The notes under the pieces: generated by a model
Databases searched by the model: none
Told to the model about the DNA's origin: nothing
Seen by the model: only the letters and a program-made list of their open reading frames with translations
Shown: positions 11,751-22,118 of the stretch, piece after piece
How positions within the stretch are numbered: position 1 is the first letter of the stretch
How the letters are laid out: every line of letters begins with the position of its first letter
Made by a program: the position numbers and the translations under genes
Origin: Volutella citrinella
Lineage: Eukaryota > Ascomycota > Sordariomycetes > Hypocreales > Nectriaceae
DNA: 64,000 nucleotides
NCBI GenBank assembly: GCA_034401135.1
Contig: JAWZSP010000004.1
Location: 2,418,001-2,482,000 of the forward strand
Reading direction: 5' to 3'

Positions 11751-13216
11751 ATGGACACACAAGTCAAGTACCTCCTTTCCCTCCGCTCTATCCGAGAGCG
11801 CGCCAAGTTAGTAGGGGATGCCGCCGCCTCCGGACGCCTGTCCCATTTCCACCTCCACCTGGAGAAGCTCGACGACGCTGTTGATTTTGTAGCATCCGTC
11901 ATCAAGGTTGTAGCCCTTGGAGGGAGTAGAGCCTTCTCGCGTGCTAATCCATCCCATCTCATTGCAGCGCGACTTTGGCCCTGACAAGTTCCACACGATA
12001 CCTCCTCACGGGCGCTGGCAGCATTTTGAGGTGGGAGATGTGCCACGCATCGCCAACATCATCGAGGAATGGGGCGACGAATGTGAACGAAAGGAAGTGA
12101 CTCGGCGCCTTGTTGACCTCTTTTTTGTCTCGGTCCTACTGGATGCTGGTGCCGGCGACCACTGGCGATACACTGAGCCGGGGACGAGCAATGTCTATGA
12201 GCGAAGTGAAGGCATCGCGGTCGCCAGTCTGCACATGTTCAGCTCCCTGGCTTTTACGGACCCCGAGCTTGGAAGTGTCCCGATGGTGACTGGTAATTCC
12301 TGCGGTACCCTGAGCCTCTCATAATCCTGCTAACATGGTCGTCGCCCAGGCCGCGGTCTGGGACGAGTGGAGACGAGTGTGCTCGCAGACGGCTTCCAGG
12401 TCTCTAACGACAACCCGATGCTGGGTGTGGACTCTCGTGCAGCCCTCCTCAGAAGCCTTGGACAGTCGCTTCTTACCCATACCGATGTGTTTGGTACCGA
12501 GGGCCGCCCAGGCAATCTCGTCGGTAATGCTGCCGCCGTCTATCTCTCAGTCTCGCCGCTTGCTGATTGGTCTCGTAGACTATCTGATGAAACGTGCCGA
12601 TGAATCTTCCAATATCGATGTTCTTGTTCTTTGGGACATTCTGCAGTCGCTTCTAATCCCCATTTGGCCCAAAGACCGCACGGCCGTAGGCGGGACTCCC
12701 ATTGGCGATGCGTGGCCGTTGAGCACCCTGGGCGGCAGCAAGTCAGTCTCCGGTACGCCGGGGGATCCAAAGCATATCCAACCCTTCCACAAACTCACGC
12801 AGTGGCTCACCTATTCCTTAATGGTGCCGTTCCAGAGGGTCTTGGGGATGCAGTGGATCAATGCTGGCTCGTTGACTGCACTCCCGGAATATCGCAACGG
12901 AGGCTTGTTCGTCGACCTCGGCGTGCTGAGTTTGAAGGAGGAGGCCCTTGCCCGAGGACTGGAAGCCTCCGGTGGGGAACTTCCACTCTTTGATGCGGGA
13001 GACGATGTGATTGTCGAGTGGAGAGCAATGACATTGGTGCTGATTGACATGCTGTACGACCGAATACAGTCCCGGATGGGTGGCAGCGTTCACCTAACCA
13101 TGGCACAACTCTTGGAAGCAGGCACCTGGAAGTCAGGGCGCGAGATTGCAGCCCAGCGGCGGCCACAAACAAAGTCCAGTCCCATTATTATCGGGAGCGA
13201 CGGAACATTGTTTTGA
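11751..13216 (+). CDS. URC4: URC4-like protein (DUF1688), uracil catabolism
   Basis: Predicted 430-residue DUF1688 protein. URC4 is known from the URC pathway of uracil/uridine catabolism in yeasts such as Lachancea; its exact reaction is not settled. Four exons: 11751-11906, 11968-12292, 12350-12523 and 12579-13216, with introns of 61, 57 and 55 nt. Conserved family blocks are visible: IPPHGRWQHFEVGDVPRI, RGLGRVETSVLADGFQVSNDNP, IPIWPKDRT with GDAWPL, the PFHKLTQWLTYSLMVP stretch, and GGLFVDLGVL with VEWRAMTLVLIDML. In the third intron an internal CAG at 12550 is skipped in favour of TAG at 12578; this restores NLVDYLM. The expected partner enzymes of the pathway are not in this window. Confidence 0.9.
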
Positions 13217-16200
13217 GTAATGCAAAGCTGGGCCGTCCTTGGGGAAACGGTGAGAGTGGTGGTTTAGTCGCCAGCGGCTCATTGATGGGGTATTTGTCAG
13301 GCCTACAAGATGTCACTAGCCTAAGGTATCCGTGCACTCTAGTAAAGATGGTGCTCGTAAAAGACGAGCTCCTCAAACATAGCGGTTAAAGCAGCTACGT
13401 AGTGTGCACACTTGATGGTGCGAATCTGTATTCCCACCAACATCTGCGCGGAGACAGGTATGGCAGGTGTGCTTGCTGTGCCAGCCGACGCTATTCCACG
13501 TCCCTTGACCGTTATCCCACCGCCGCGCCCCTACCTTAGTTTACATGGCCAGTATGCACTGACCCATGGTAGTCTCACTACTTGCATCTACGTTTGCACC
13601 ACGTGGAGGGTTGATATTTTCGCGTCGGCGCATTGTGTTTGTTCGGCCGGCGTATACTCCGTGATGTCCACAGAACGCGTTAGGCTCCAACAAGCCCCCC
13701 CGTTCCTGTTCCTGCGTCGCCCGGATATTGCGCCGGGGGAAACGTCATACCCCAATTCCGCCTTTCACCGATGAGGGACCATACGCGGACCGGAACCCTA
13801 ATCTTATCGCTGGGTCGTTTTTGCACCCGAGAGCACACGCATCTCGCTGGAAAAGGAAAATGGCTCGGATACCGGGGCGGCGAGCGAAGGCGGAGCTGAC
13901 AACCACGGAGATATCGGGGGGAGTGGGAGGTTGACTTAGCAGAAACCCATGTTCGGCTCATGCAAGGGGGGGAGGTCAGAAGAGAAGTTGCCCCCGAGCT
14001 GGGGAAACGAAGGCTGAAGCTGCCAGCGCCTTCTTACGAAGGTATGACAAACAGGCATGCACCTGGGGTATCGCCTTGTCACCCACCTCTTGGCATCGCG
14101 GTAGTAGTCGTCCTCATTTTATTCCCGCCTCTAGGAGGTAGGGATATCCGAATTGCTCCGTCCTGGGGAGGAGGCGTGCTACGTACATTGCCAAATGGAG
14201 GCTCGTAGTGGCAGCGTCAGGTAGGATTAGGACTTGCAGAGCAAAGTAAAGTACCTCGGACAGTTTCCATACTACTATTAGTAGCAGTAGTAGTTCTGCT
14301 AATAGGAAAGTACCTAAGTAGATATTACTACCACGCAAGTTCGGGATTGGCGACCGGACAGACAGACGAGGACAGGTGAGCCGTTGCAGCCAATTCCTTG
14401 GGTAGGCAGGTGGTAAATAGTAGGTTGGTAGCATTTGTGGAACCCGACGCCGCTTGCTGATTGACAGTTGAATTTGGCATCAGGGCGTGGGGGGCTGTAT
14501 GGCACATTGCAAGTCCAGACCAGACCAAAGTACTGCTAGTACCACTACCTTACCTTGTGCTATGCCCAGCAAGATGCCACCACCACGGTGTGCAAAGTTC
14601 GCTCATGTCGCACCGCTGCGGCTCGGGCTATTGTCGACCGAAGCTGAATGTGACCTCTGGGCAAATGGCGGGGGAGGAAAGGGAAAGCGGAAGGAAAGGG
14701 ATGGGGAAGGTGAGGGAAGGAGCCGGGGAAGGGAGAAGAGGAACGGGGGACGCACCGGCGGTCGAGACTTCTATGTAGGGCAACTCGATGACCTCATTTT
14801 CTGCTCAGCGGTACTATTATGGCATGCACGCGGGAGACAGGCAAAAATAAAGAACAAATGCTTAAAAAAAATGCAGGAGTCATCCAACGTCAAACTACTA
14901 CTAGCAATTAATACCAGGGTCGCGTCTCGCCTGTTTATCCTCCCCAACAAAACCCACTTGGGAGTTGGCACACAAACGTTTGTGCGTCGTCCCGCGCTGC
15001 ATCGACCGTCCCATGCAATCATGCAACCCCTTCCTAGTTTCTCTCGAACGATGCCCTCTGGTCCAGGATTGACCCGCTTGGTGTCACACGCCCTCAAAAG
15101 AAACGGCAGAAGGGAAAAGTCGCTCAACCACCCTGCCAAGCCTGCAAATACCGAGAGGCCCCGAGCCATAGCAACAGGTGACCAGCGTAGAGACTGGCGA
15201 GTGAGGATACACCTCTCCACCCTGGGCCATACAAATGGGACGCTACCGCCAAGTTGCGTCGTGTGTAACCATCCCTTTGGACCAGCCTCACGCAAGTGCA
15301 GGGCGTCCTACTAGGCCCACGACCCAGCTGGCTGCCGCCTCTGCTCTGCCACCCCGTCCCCAGGCCACACAAGAGGAGAAAGCACACGCATTTGCCATCA
15401 CGGGGTGGGGATTCTACGGAAGGGGCCCCAGTCACCACAATGCGCGTCCACCGAGCTTCATCTCGCGGCTACCCCCAAGCCCATCCGCCGCCACTGCCCG
15501 ACACACCTTGTCCGCTGGGTGCTTCACATGTCCCGCATTGCGCCAGCCGCATCCCGGCCTCGCTGATCCCCGTCGGCGTACTGCCACTGGCGCGCCATGC
15601 CATGTCGGCCAACTGACCTCTGGCTGTGTACTACCACAAGCCCGGCCTGCCGCGGCCTACCACACGCCGTTGTCGCAGTCGCCGCCGCCTGCTGTTGCCC
15701 GACCTAGCACCCAAGCACGGGCTTGAGTCTTTGTGGCTACTCCTGCTGGGACCGACACGACTGTCGCGTACTCCGTACACCGCAGCAACCACACACGCCC
15801 CAGCACATTCCGCCTGGCGGCAGCTGATTCACTGGATGTCAATTGACGCTGAGACTCATCAGTCGCATCCAACATCCCCCCCCACACCAATCTAAGCCGC
15901 TTCCGACGCCTCCCATGTACTTTTGCTCCGCCAAGTATCTTGACCTGGCAATATCACGAGGCCACCACCTCCGACGCCGCCTACTTGGTTGTTGTCACAG
16001 TCGACAGCTGGATCGCAGACCGCTTACTGGGGGTGGAAAACGCCCTGATCATCTCAGTCCGGCCAACATATAGTTGTACAGCAGTGCGTTCATACTCTCC
16101 AGCTCTGCTCCTTCAACTCATCGCATCGCTTCGTCTGGCACAGCCCACCTGGAAACACCAACGACCATCGTGGCCAAACAGACGAGGGGAGAAGTGAGGG

Positions 16201-16460
16201 CCCAAAACACGAGAAGGAGACAAGCAACGGCAAGACTTTAACGGCTGTTTACGCCCGGTCACACGAGGCCTTTCTGCGAGCACACGCTATTCAAATCGGA
16301 CGCGGAATCCCCGCCCCAATCCCGACTGTCAAGCACAGCTGAGAGCGTGAGCTTGTCTGCCCAGGCCCCGCGCTTGGCCTGCAGAGCCGACCACCTCCGG
16401 ACTTACCAAGACCAGCACGGCGATGTGGTTCAGACAGAAGCGTTGATACTGCCACAGACA
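13217..16460. other. Gene-poor interval before the GH3_C-GNAT gene
   Basis: 3.2 kb. Open frames are short, overlapping and low in complexity, rich in Pro, Arg, Ser and His. I looked for remnants of a GH3 catalytic barrel belonging to the next gene and saw none. There is a hairpin-prone patch near 14.26-14.31 kb and a purine-rich stretch near 14.66-14.75 kb. Confidence 0.5.
14264..14310. repeat. Imperfect inverted repeat (hairpin-prone)
   Basis: TTTCC at the left faces GGAAA at the right, and inside them ACTACT faces AGTAGT around an ATTAGTAGC centre. GTACC occurs just outside both arms. The function is unknown. It could be a terminator-like or decayed element sequence. Confidence 0.4.
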
Positions 16461-18150
16461 ATGTCGACTCATCTCGCTGCCCCCTCACAATCAATCACCG
16501 CCGTGTTACTAGACCGGCAGGATGCTCTGCCCCTGAGGAAAAACTTGGTCGATGAAGACCTGGTCCTCCTTCTAACGCCCGTGGTGATCCCGGCCAAGCC
16601 CAATTCGCCCACCACCAGTGATCCCTTTGAACCTCTCGGCAAGGCTCTTGCTCGCGTCCACCCATGGATACGCCACGTCCCTTACACTAAAGACCGCGGC
16701 ATTACTGGAGTTCATGTTGCTTTCATCAGACGAGCGAGGGTGGTCATTTTTGTTGTTACAGCCTTCTCGTCCTCCGAAGGGGCCATTCAGTTGGAACTCG
16801 CCGACGTCGTACGTGAGGTATGCGAGGATCGGCGTCCCATCATCTTGGCAGCATGCTGCCATCTTCCGGACCAGGATGTCTCGGATCTGGGCTTTCCAAC
16901 GGTGCTGCAGGTTTCCGACTTTACCGTTGAGAGGTTGGAGGCCCTGGCGTCTGCTCTTATGTCATTGAAGCCCGAGCCACACGGGCCTGTTGCCATGACT
17001 CCTCCCGGCCCTCTTCCCTCAATTCAGCCGCCATGGTCAACGCAAACCTGGGAGTTCAATGAACAGGAACTCCCTGCAATCCACTCACTTTGGACAGAAT
17101 GCTTACCAAACCAGTTCCACCTTGGTGTATCAGCATTAAGCTCGCTACTGAAGCGAGATGGGTATGCAATGCATCACGTGGCACGAGACATATCAAATGG
17201 GTGCATTGTCGGGTTTTGTGCAACTTACACAACATTCGCGGATAGCAGCCCTGACCGCCTGGTTGGCTCAATTGCCGTCATCTTGGTCCGAGAGTCCTTC
17301 CGGGAACTTGGCGTCGGGCGAGTTCTCCATGACGAGGCCCTCAGCAAGCTCAATAAAATCCGGGGTGTTTGTCGCATCCAGGCTGGCAGCACGTTCCCTC
17401 GCCTGCTGTATGGACCTCTCGCTATTCCCAGAAATTACAAGTGGCTCGAGCACCGAGGATGGAAGCTTGATGGGGGCACTCCTGGACGCGGCCGTCTTGT
17501 CGCAGATTGGATTCTGCGCTTTGCTGACCATCCTGTGCCTTCTCTTGCTTCTGCAGGACTCACCTTCAGGCCGTGTCAAATCATGGAAGTGCAGAAGGTG
17601 ATAGCCATGGCGGGTAGGGTGTCGGAGAAGAAATCGCGTTTTGGGTGGTATGACCAATATGCGCGCACAGCCGATAGCCACCACATGGAGGATATCATTC
17701 TCGGCTTTGAGGGGCAAAACTTGGTGGCGGCCGCTATCACGTACCTGCCAAACAGCGGAAGCCCATGTGCTATGGATCTCCCTTGGGCCGTTGCCGCCGG
17801 GCAGGATGTTGGTGGAGTCTCCTGCATCTGCATCAAAGGTAGGCACAGTCCGGGGTTTGGAAGAACGCGCAGACCACTGACACAACTTGTGCCCAGACGA
17901 CGATCCTGACATGGTGAATGGAAGATACTCGGTCATGACAAGACTGCTCCAGTCGTGCCGTCACTCACTTAGCGAGAGAGGCATGGTGGGGATGCTCGTG
18001 GACGGGGTTATATCGGATGAGAGCGCGTTTACGTCACTTGGTAAGACGATCCTGCAGCCGCGTACACTTTGGGCTACTGGCTAATGACCCTTTTTTTCAT
18101 CAGGCTTTCGGAGATGGGCAGAATACAGGGAGGTGTGGCGCCCTGTTTGA
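16461..18150 (+). CDS. GH3 C-terminal-like domain fused to GNAT acetyltransferase domains, no GH3 barrel
   Basis: Predicted 522 residues in three exons: 16461-17838, 17897-18040 and 18104-18150. Residues about 1-165 look like the C-terminal alpha/beta domain of fungal GH3 beta-N-acetylglucosaminidases (LLLTPVVIPAKP; VVIFVVTAFSSS; RPIILAACCHLPDQD). Residues about 185-340 form a GNAT domain with an acetyl-CoA loop RELGVGRVLHDEAL near residue 280. A second, weaker GNAT-like half follows, ending NGRYSVMTRLLQSC, then SLGFRRWAEYREVWRP. In the related fungal proteins I know, a GH3 catalytic barrel precedes this arrangement; here the 3.2 kb upstream shows none. The frame is open a little upstream of 16461 but without an ATG, so a missed 5' exon is possible. 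Substrate unknown. Confidence 0.7.
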
Positions 18151-21100
18151 GGGCCAAGGAAATCGATCAATACATGGGAGAAGTCTGCTCTTGGTATGAA
18201 ATGGACGATGCTCGCGTGGCAATGAGACATGCCCTGTACAATGTCCCAAGTCACCACTTCACCCTAGAAACCTGACACTCGTCAGTTCCCAGGCTTGTGC
18301 AACAGCACGGCATATTGCGATATCTAATTTCGGAATGTCGGTGTTTTGTCCGGGGCTGGAGTGCGGAGATGACGTTTTGGATCTCTCACTCATCTCCCCC
18401 ATGTCCCCCTACCTCTCGCTCTCGACGATTGGTGTGTCCCGCCGGTGATGAGCACACACCTACTCACTGCTAGTAATTCGGTCGGTACTATGCCACCGAC
18501 TCAGCCTGCATGGCGGAGGTCCAGGCCTTACCATTATTGAGCAATGCGGCACGTCCCTGGCTGTCGCTAGCTGTCACTCCGGTCGCGCCAGGCAACGCCT
18601 CTACACGCGCATGGCTGAAACGATGTGCGGGGTGTGGGCATGACCAAGTTTTGGCGCCCTGTTCCTTGGGGGTGGTCAGTCAACCGACTCGCCAGGCTGC
18701 GTTTTTTGTATTATATATGCCACCATTGATGCCAATCCATGATGGGATCGGCCGGCGGACGACGGTACTCGTAATGGCACAAGGTGCCACTCGCTTTCTT
18801 GTTTGCCACTACTTCAACGGTAATGAAGTTGGACATATCTGGGCTGGGGAGCCATGTGTCAGCAAAGCCCTCATCGGGGCCCTTATGGGCCATGGATAGC
18901 CGGCCCGTTGCTTGCGTCCTCTCAACTCGCTGACCAGCTGGATGCTCTCTAGTCTGTGATCGCAGCCTATTAGCCACACAGCACGCTATCAGTAGTCTCT
19001 CCAACACTTCAAAAGCACGAGGGCTGTAGCATCAGCGACAAGGATCTGTTCGAGTTCTCATCTGGTCCGGCCGTCTACAACCTCAGTTTGGCCGGCACTA
19101 ATCGGGCGCCTTCTACTGCTCAACTAGTCGGGCGAGCTGCGGCCCGCGCCGGCGATCCGTACTAGTTGCCGTCTGTTCTAGGCTGCGCCATTCCTTCGTG
19201 GTTGTAGAAGCGGCCCGGTAACGCCCCTAAAGTCTGATCAGACAACAAGCGCCGTAAATGTCTGTCCGCCAGGGTAGTCCAGCAATTTTTTGACCGATTC
19301 AATTGCAACTTTCTTGGATTCAGCAGTCCAAGTAGAATAACGGTCGGTGGATGGCTACGGAGTACGGAGCCTTGAAACCAGGTTGCCGCCCCCTCCAAAG
19401 CAGTTGATGCCAGGCCTTCCCGCATCGGGGATTCCGAGAGTCACTGCGAAGAAAATCTGAAAGAGAAGAAGAAAGTAAAATAAGGCGGGTGACGTGGTGC
19501 GTGTGCAACACCTCCTGCTGCTGCCCCCAGCAGCCGCCTCACCATGCCGCCTCTGTTTTGTTTCCCTTGGCGAGGAGGCTTTTGAGTAACCTATCAGCTA
19601 CAGCATACTGATCTCGTGCTCTTGGTCACCATGGCGCCGATCTCACGACGGCAGAGACTACTGTGCGGGGACCGACCATGCTGCAACACGGCCGTTCTGC
19701 TATCCGATCCCCGTCACAACGGATGTACGGTGCAGGCCTGTCTGGGCTGTCCCCGGCTGGTTCCAAGGGGCCGTGCCTCACCAGCTTCCGTCCGTCGTCT
19801 TCTCGGCGAGATGATGCATCGAAATTCCCTGTGCGACGCTACACGCTTCCGACCCAAGCGACCATAGAGATGTCAGATACCCGCTTCTCTTGTCCTCGTG
19901 TCTGAGATGCAATGCGGGGTATTTCCTATCTATATTTTATGGACCCTAAAAATGATGTGTCTAATTATCCGAAAGCAGCTGCTGGTGTGGCTAGGACGAT
20001 CGTCGTGACTGGGGTCCCTTTTGGCAAAGAAACACGATCGCGAGTCCTCGACTGCCACCTCCGCGTCCTCGCCCCTCGTCTCGGGGATCCAGGGTTCGTT
20101 GGATCCGGTGGCTAGATCAGCTTGAGATTTGGGTCAGTCCCGACTGGCTACACATATCATGTATTGGCCCCTGCTGCTAGCAATGTAGCAATGGGCAGTC
20201 AGCGTGGTGTGTGCCAGACAGTGCCCGTCAGTTTGCGTCTGTAGGTGAATGACGGATGGTCGAGCAAGCCGACATGACACAATCACCCCACGCTGCGAGG
20301 GACTGCTCAGAGGGCTGTTGTGAGACATGGCGTTTTGGCCTGCGGTCGCGGCAGGCAGTAGTGCATAAGCACACTGTCATGAGGCCTTCTGCTGCAGGCT
20401 CTCTTTTTTTTTATTCCCTTCTTCGGGTGTGCAAGGATTTTCCCAACCAATGTGACATGGCGGCGCGCTACCCCCGTCCCCTCCTCAGCCCAATACCAAC
20501 TCTTTGACCCTCTTGGTGCCCACGCTCTGATTCAGCTCTGCGCCAAGGGCTGGGGATTCGACTCTTCGAATTGCCAACTGGGGTAACTCGGGCCGACAAG
20601 CTGCTCTGCACATCTGCCGACTGACTAGTTTCGGAGATGGTGGCAACAGAAGATCGGTACCACTAGACAGGGCGTCAGACGAGGATAGCCCTGCCTTGCC
20701 TCCTGCACCACCGAGTTGTTCGCGGAGGGGCGGCTGGCCTGGGTGGGTGTGTTGTACACGAGCAGTTTCATGGTGGGTGAAGACTCTGGGCTCTGCTCCT
20801 GTAAACTTCGTAGCCGCCTCCGCTCTGTGTTACCATGGCTTTCCCCCCTCTCCCCCCTTCCGCACCCTCCTTGGCCCTTCTTGTCTCCGTGCAGGCAGTC
20901 AAGGCCCCGGTCCGTCGGCTAGACGGAAGGCAAGAAACAGCATGGCGCAGGAATATCGAATTCCAGCACAGCCCGTCCTCGATCCGGCCGGTTGCGTGTG
21001 AGCGACCACCCCGTCCCATGCTTATTCGTGGCCCAAATGGGTGACGACGTCAGGCAAGCAAGCAATCCTATCGGCGTTGTCGGACTGCCAGGGAGGGAAC

Positions 21101-22118
21101 CGTTTCCCCCCTCGTTCAGGAGGTGCTGCGTGAGAATGAGGCATTTGCCTGCCAAGGCGAACGTGACGACGATGTCGACGCTGCATACAGACGCAAAAGG
21201 TTCACACACCTCGACGCCCAAGCGGCTACGGATACATGCAACCGAAACCCCATCCCGCGGCTCGGCTCCGCCGCATCCAGGATTTCAGCCGGTGTCCAGT
21301 CGAGCGGCTGGTGTTACACGGCATCACCCCTGGTCGACTACCTTCTGCTTGGTCATATTTGGCGGCCACCAGGAGAGCCAGAGCCACAAGTACTGTACAT
21401 TACACGGCGGTGCTCTACATTACACAATGCACAACCGGCCTGGTCAACTCGGCCTCGACTCCACCGAGAGACACCAGCCCACGCTCATCACGGCTTGCCC
21501 ATTCGGTAATGGCCGGCGCCGGCACCAGGCTGCCTGCAGCACGCTCAATCCAGCTCCAACCGCGTCCTCGGCGATTGCCCGGGCGCCGTGCTACACCACC
21601 TCATTACCAGGAGCACCTGAGGGTGGCCCCAAACGCCACAAGTGACTACCGAGTGAGATGAGCATGCCTCTGTCCAATATTGATTAGGTACCTAGATTCG
21701 CAGGCGCTGTGCCTCCATATACTCGAATATTAAGCCAACCGCGTTGCCGCTGCCAGCACATCTGGGATTTCTTACATCAGTGGGTAATTGTGTTGTATGC
21801 GCGAGCCCTGTGTTTTGAACAGACCAGTGAGACCACAGCCCTAAAGCAAAGCAAAGCAAAGCAAAGCAGAGCAGAGCAGAGCAGAGCAGAGCAGAGCAAT
21901 GCAAAGCAAACAGGTAGAAAGAAAGGGGGGGGGAAATACACCGAACAAACATTGACTGAAACTTTTTGTATCCGTTGGTCCCACGTGTCGACGCCCGCCA
22001 TAGCCATGGTAAATCACATCAAAAGAAAAATTGCAGCAAAAAGCAACAAAGCCACCCGTCCGCCCTGTCCATTTCCCGTGAGCAACACAGCATGTACAAT
22101 GACAATTGGTAAATCTCT
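18151..22118. other. Gene-poor interval between the GH3_C-GNAT gene and TSC2
   Basis: Almost 4 kb with no supportable gene. ORFs up to about 220 codons occur but are compositional (Pro, Arg, His, Ser) and overlap on both strands. It includes the palindrome TAGGTACCTA at 21685-21694 and, near the TSC2 end, a pentanucleotide repeat. Confidence 0.5.
21843..21907. repeat. Compound pentanucleotide microsatellite (AAAGC)5(AGAGC)6
   Basis: Five perfect AAAGC units at 21843-21867 pass directly into six perfect AGAGC units (21868-21897), then AATGC and AAAGC. It begins about 210 nt past the TSC2 stop codon, so on the minus strand it may be transcribed as a pyrimidine-rich GCTCT/GCTTT tract in the TSC2 3' UTR. 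Confidence 0.95.

Noticed and set aside
14487..15314. 275-codon plus-strand ORF between URC4 and the GH3_C-GNAT gene
   Set aside because: Examined as a possible GH3 barrel remnant. It contains none of the family motifs and has purine-tract repeats.
21843..21907. CRISPR-like regular repeats
   Set aside because: The unit is five bases with no spacers. It is a microsatellite in a eukaryotic genome.
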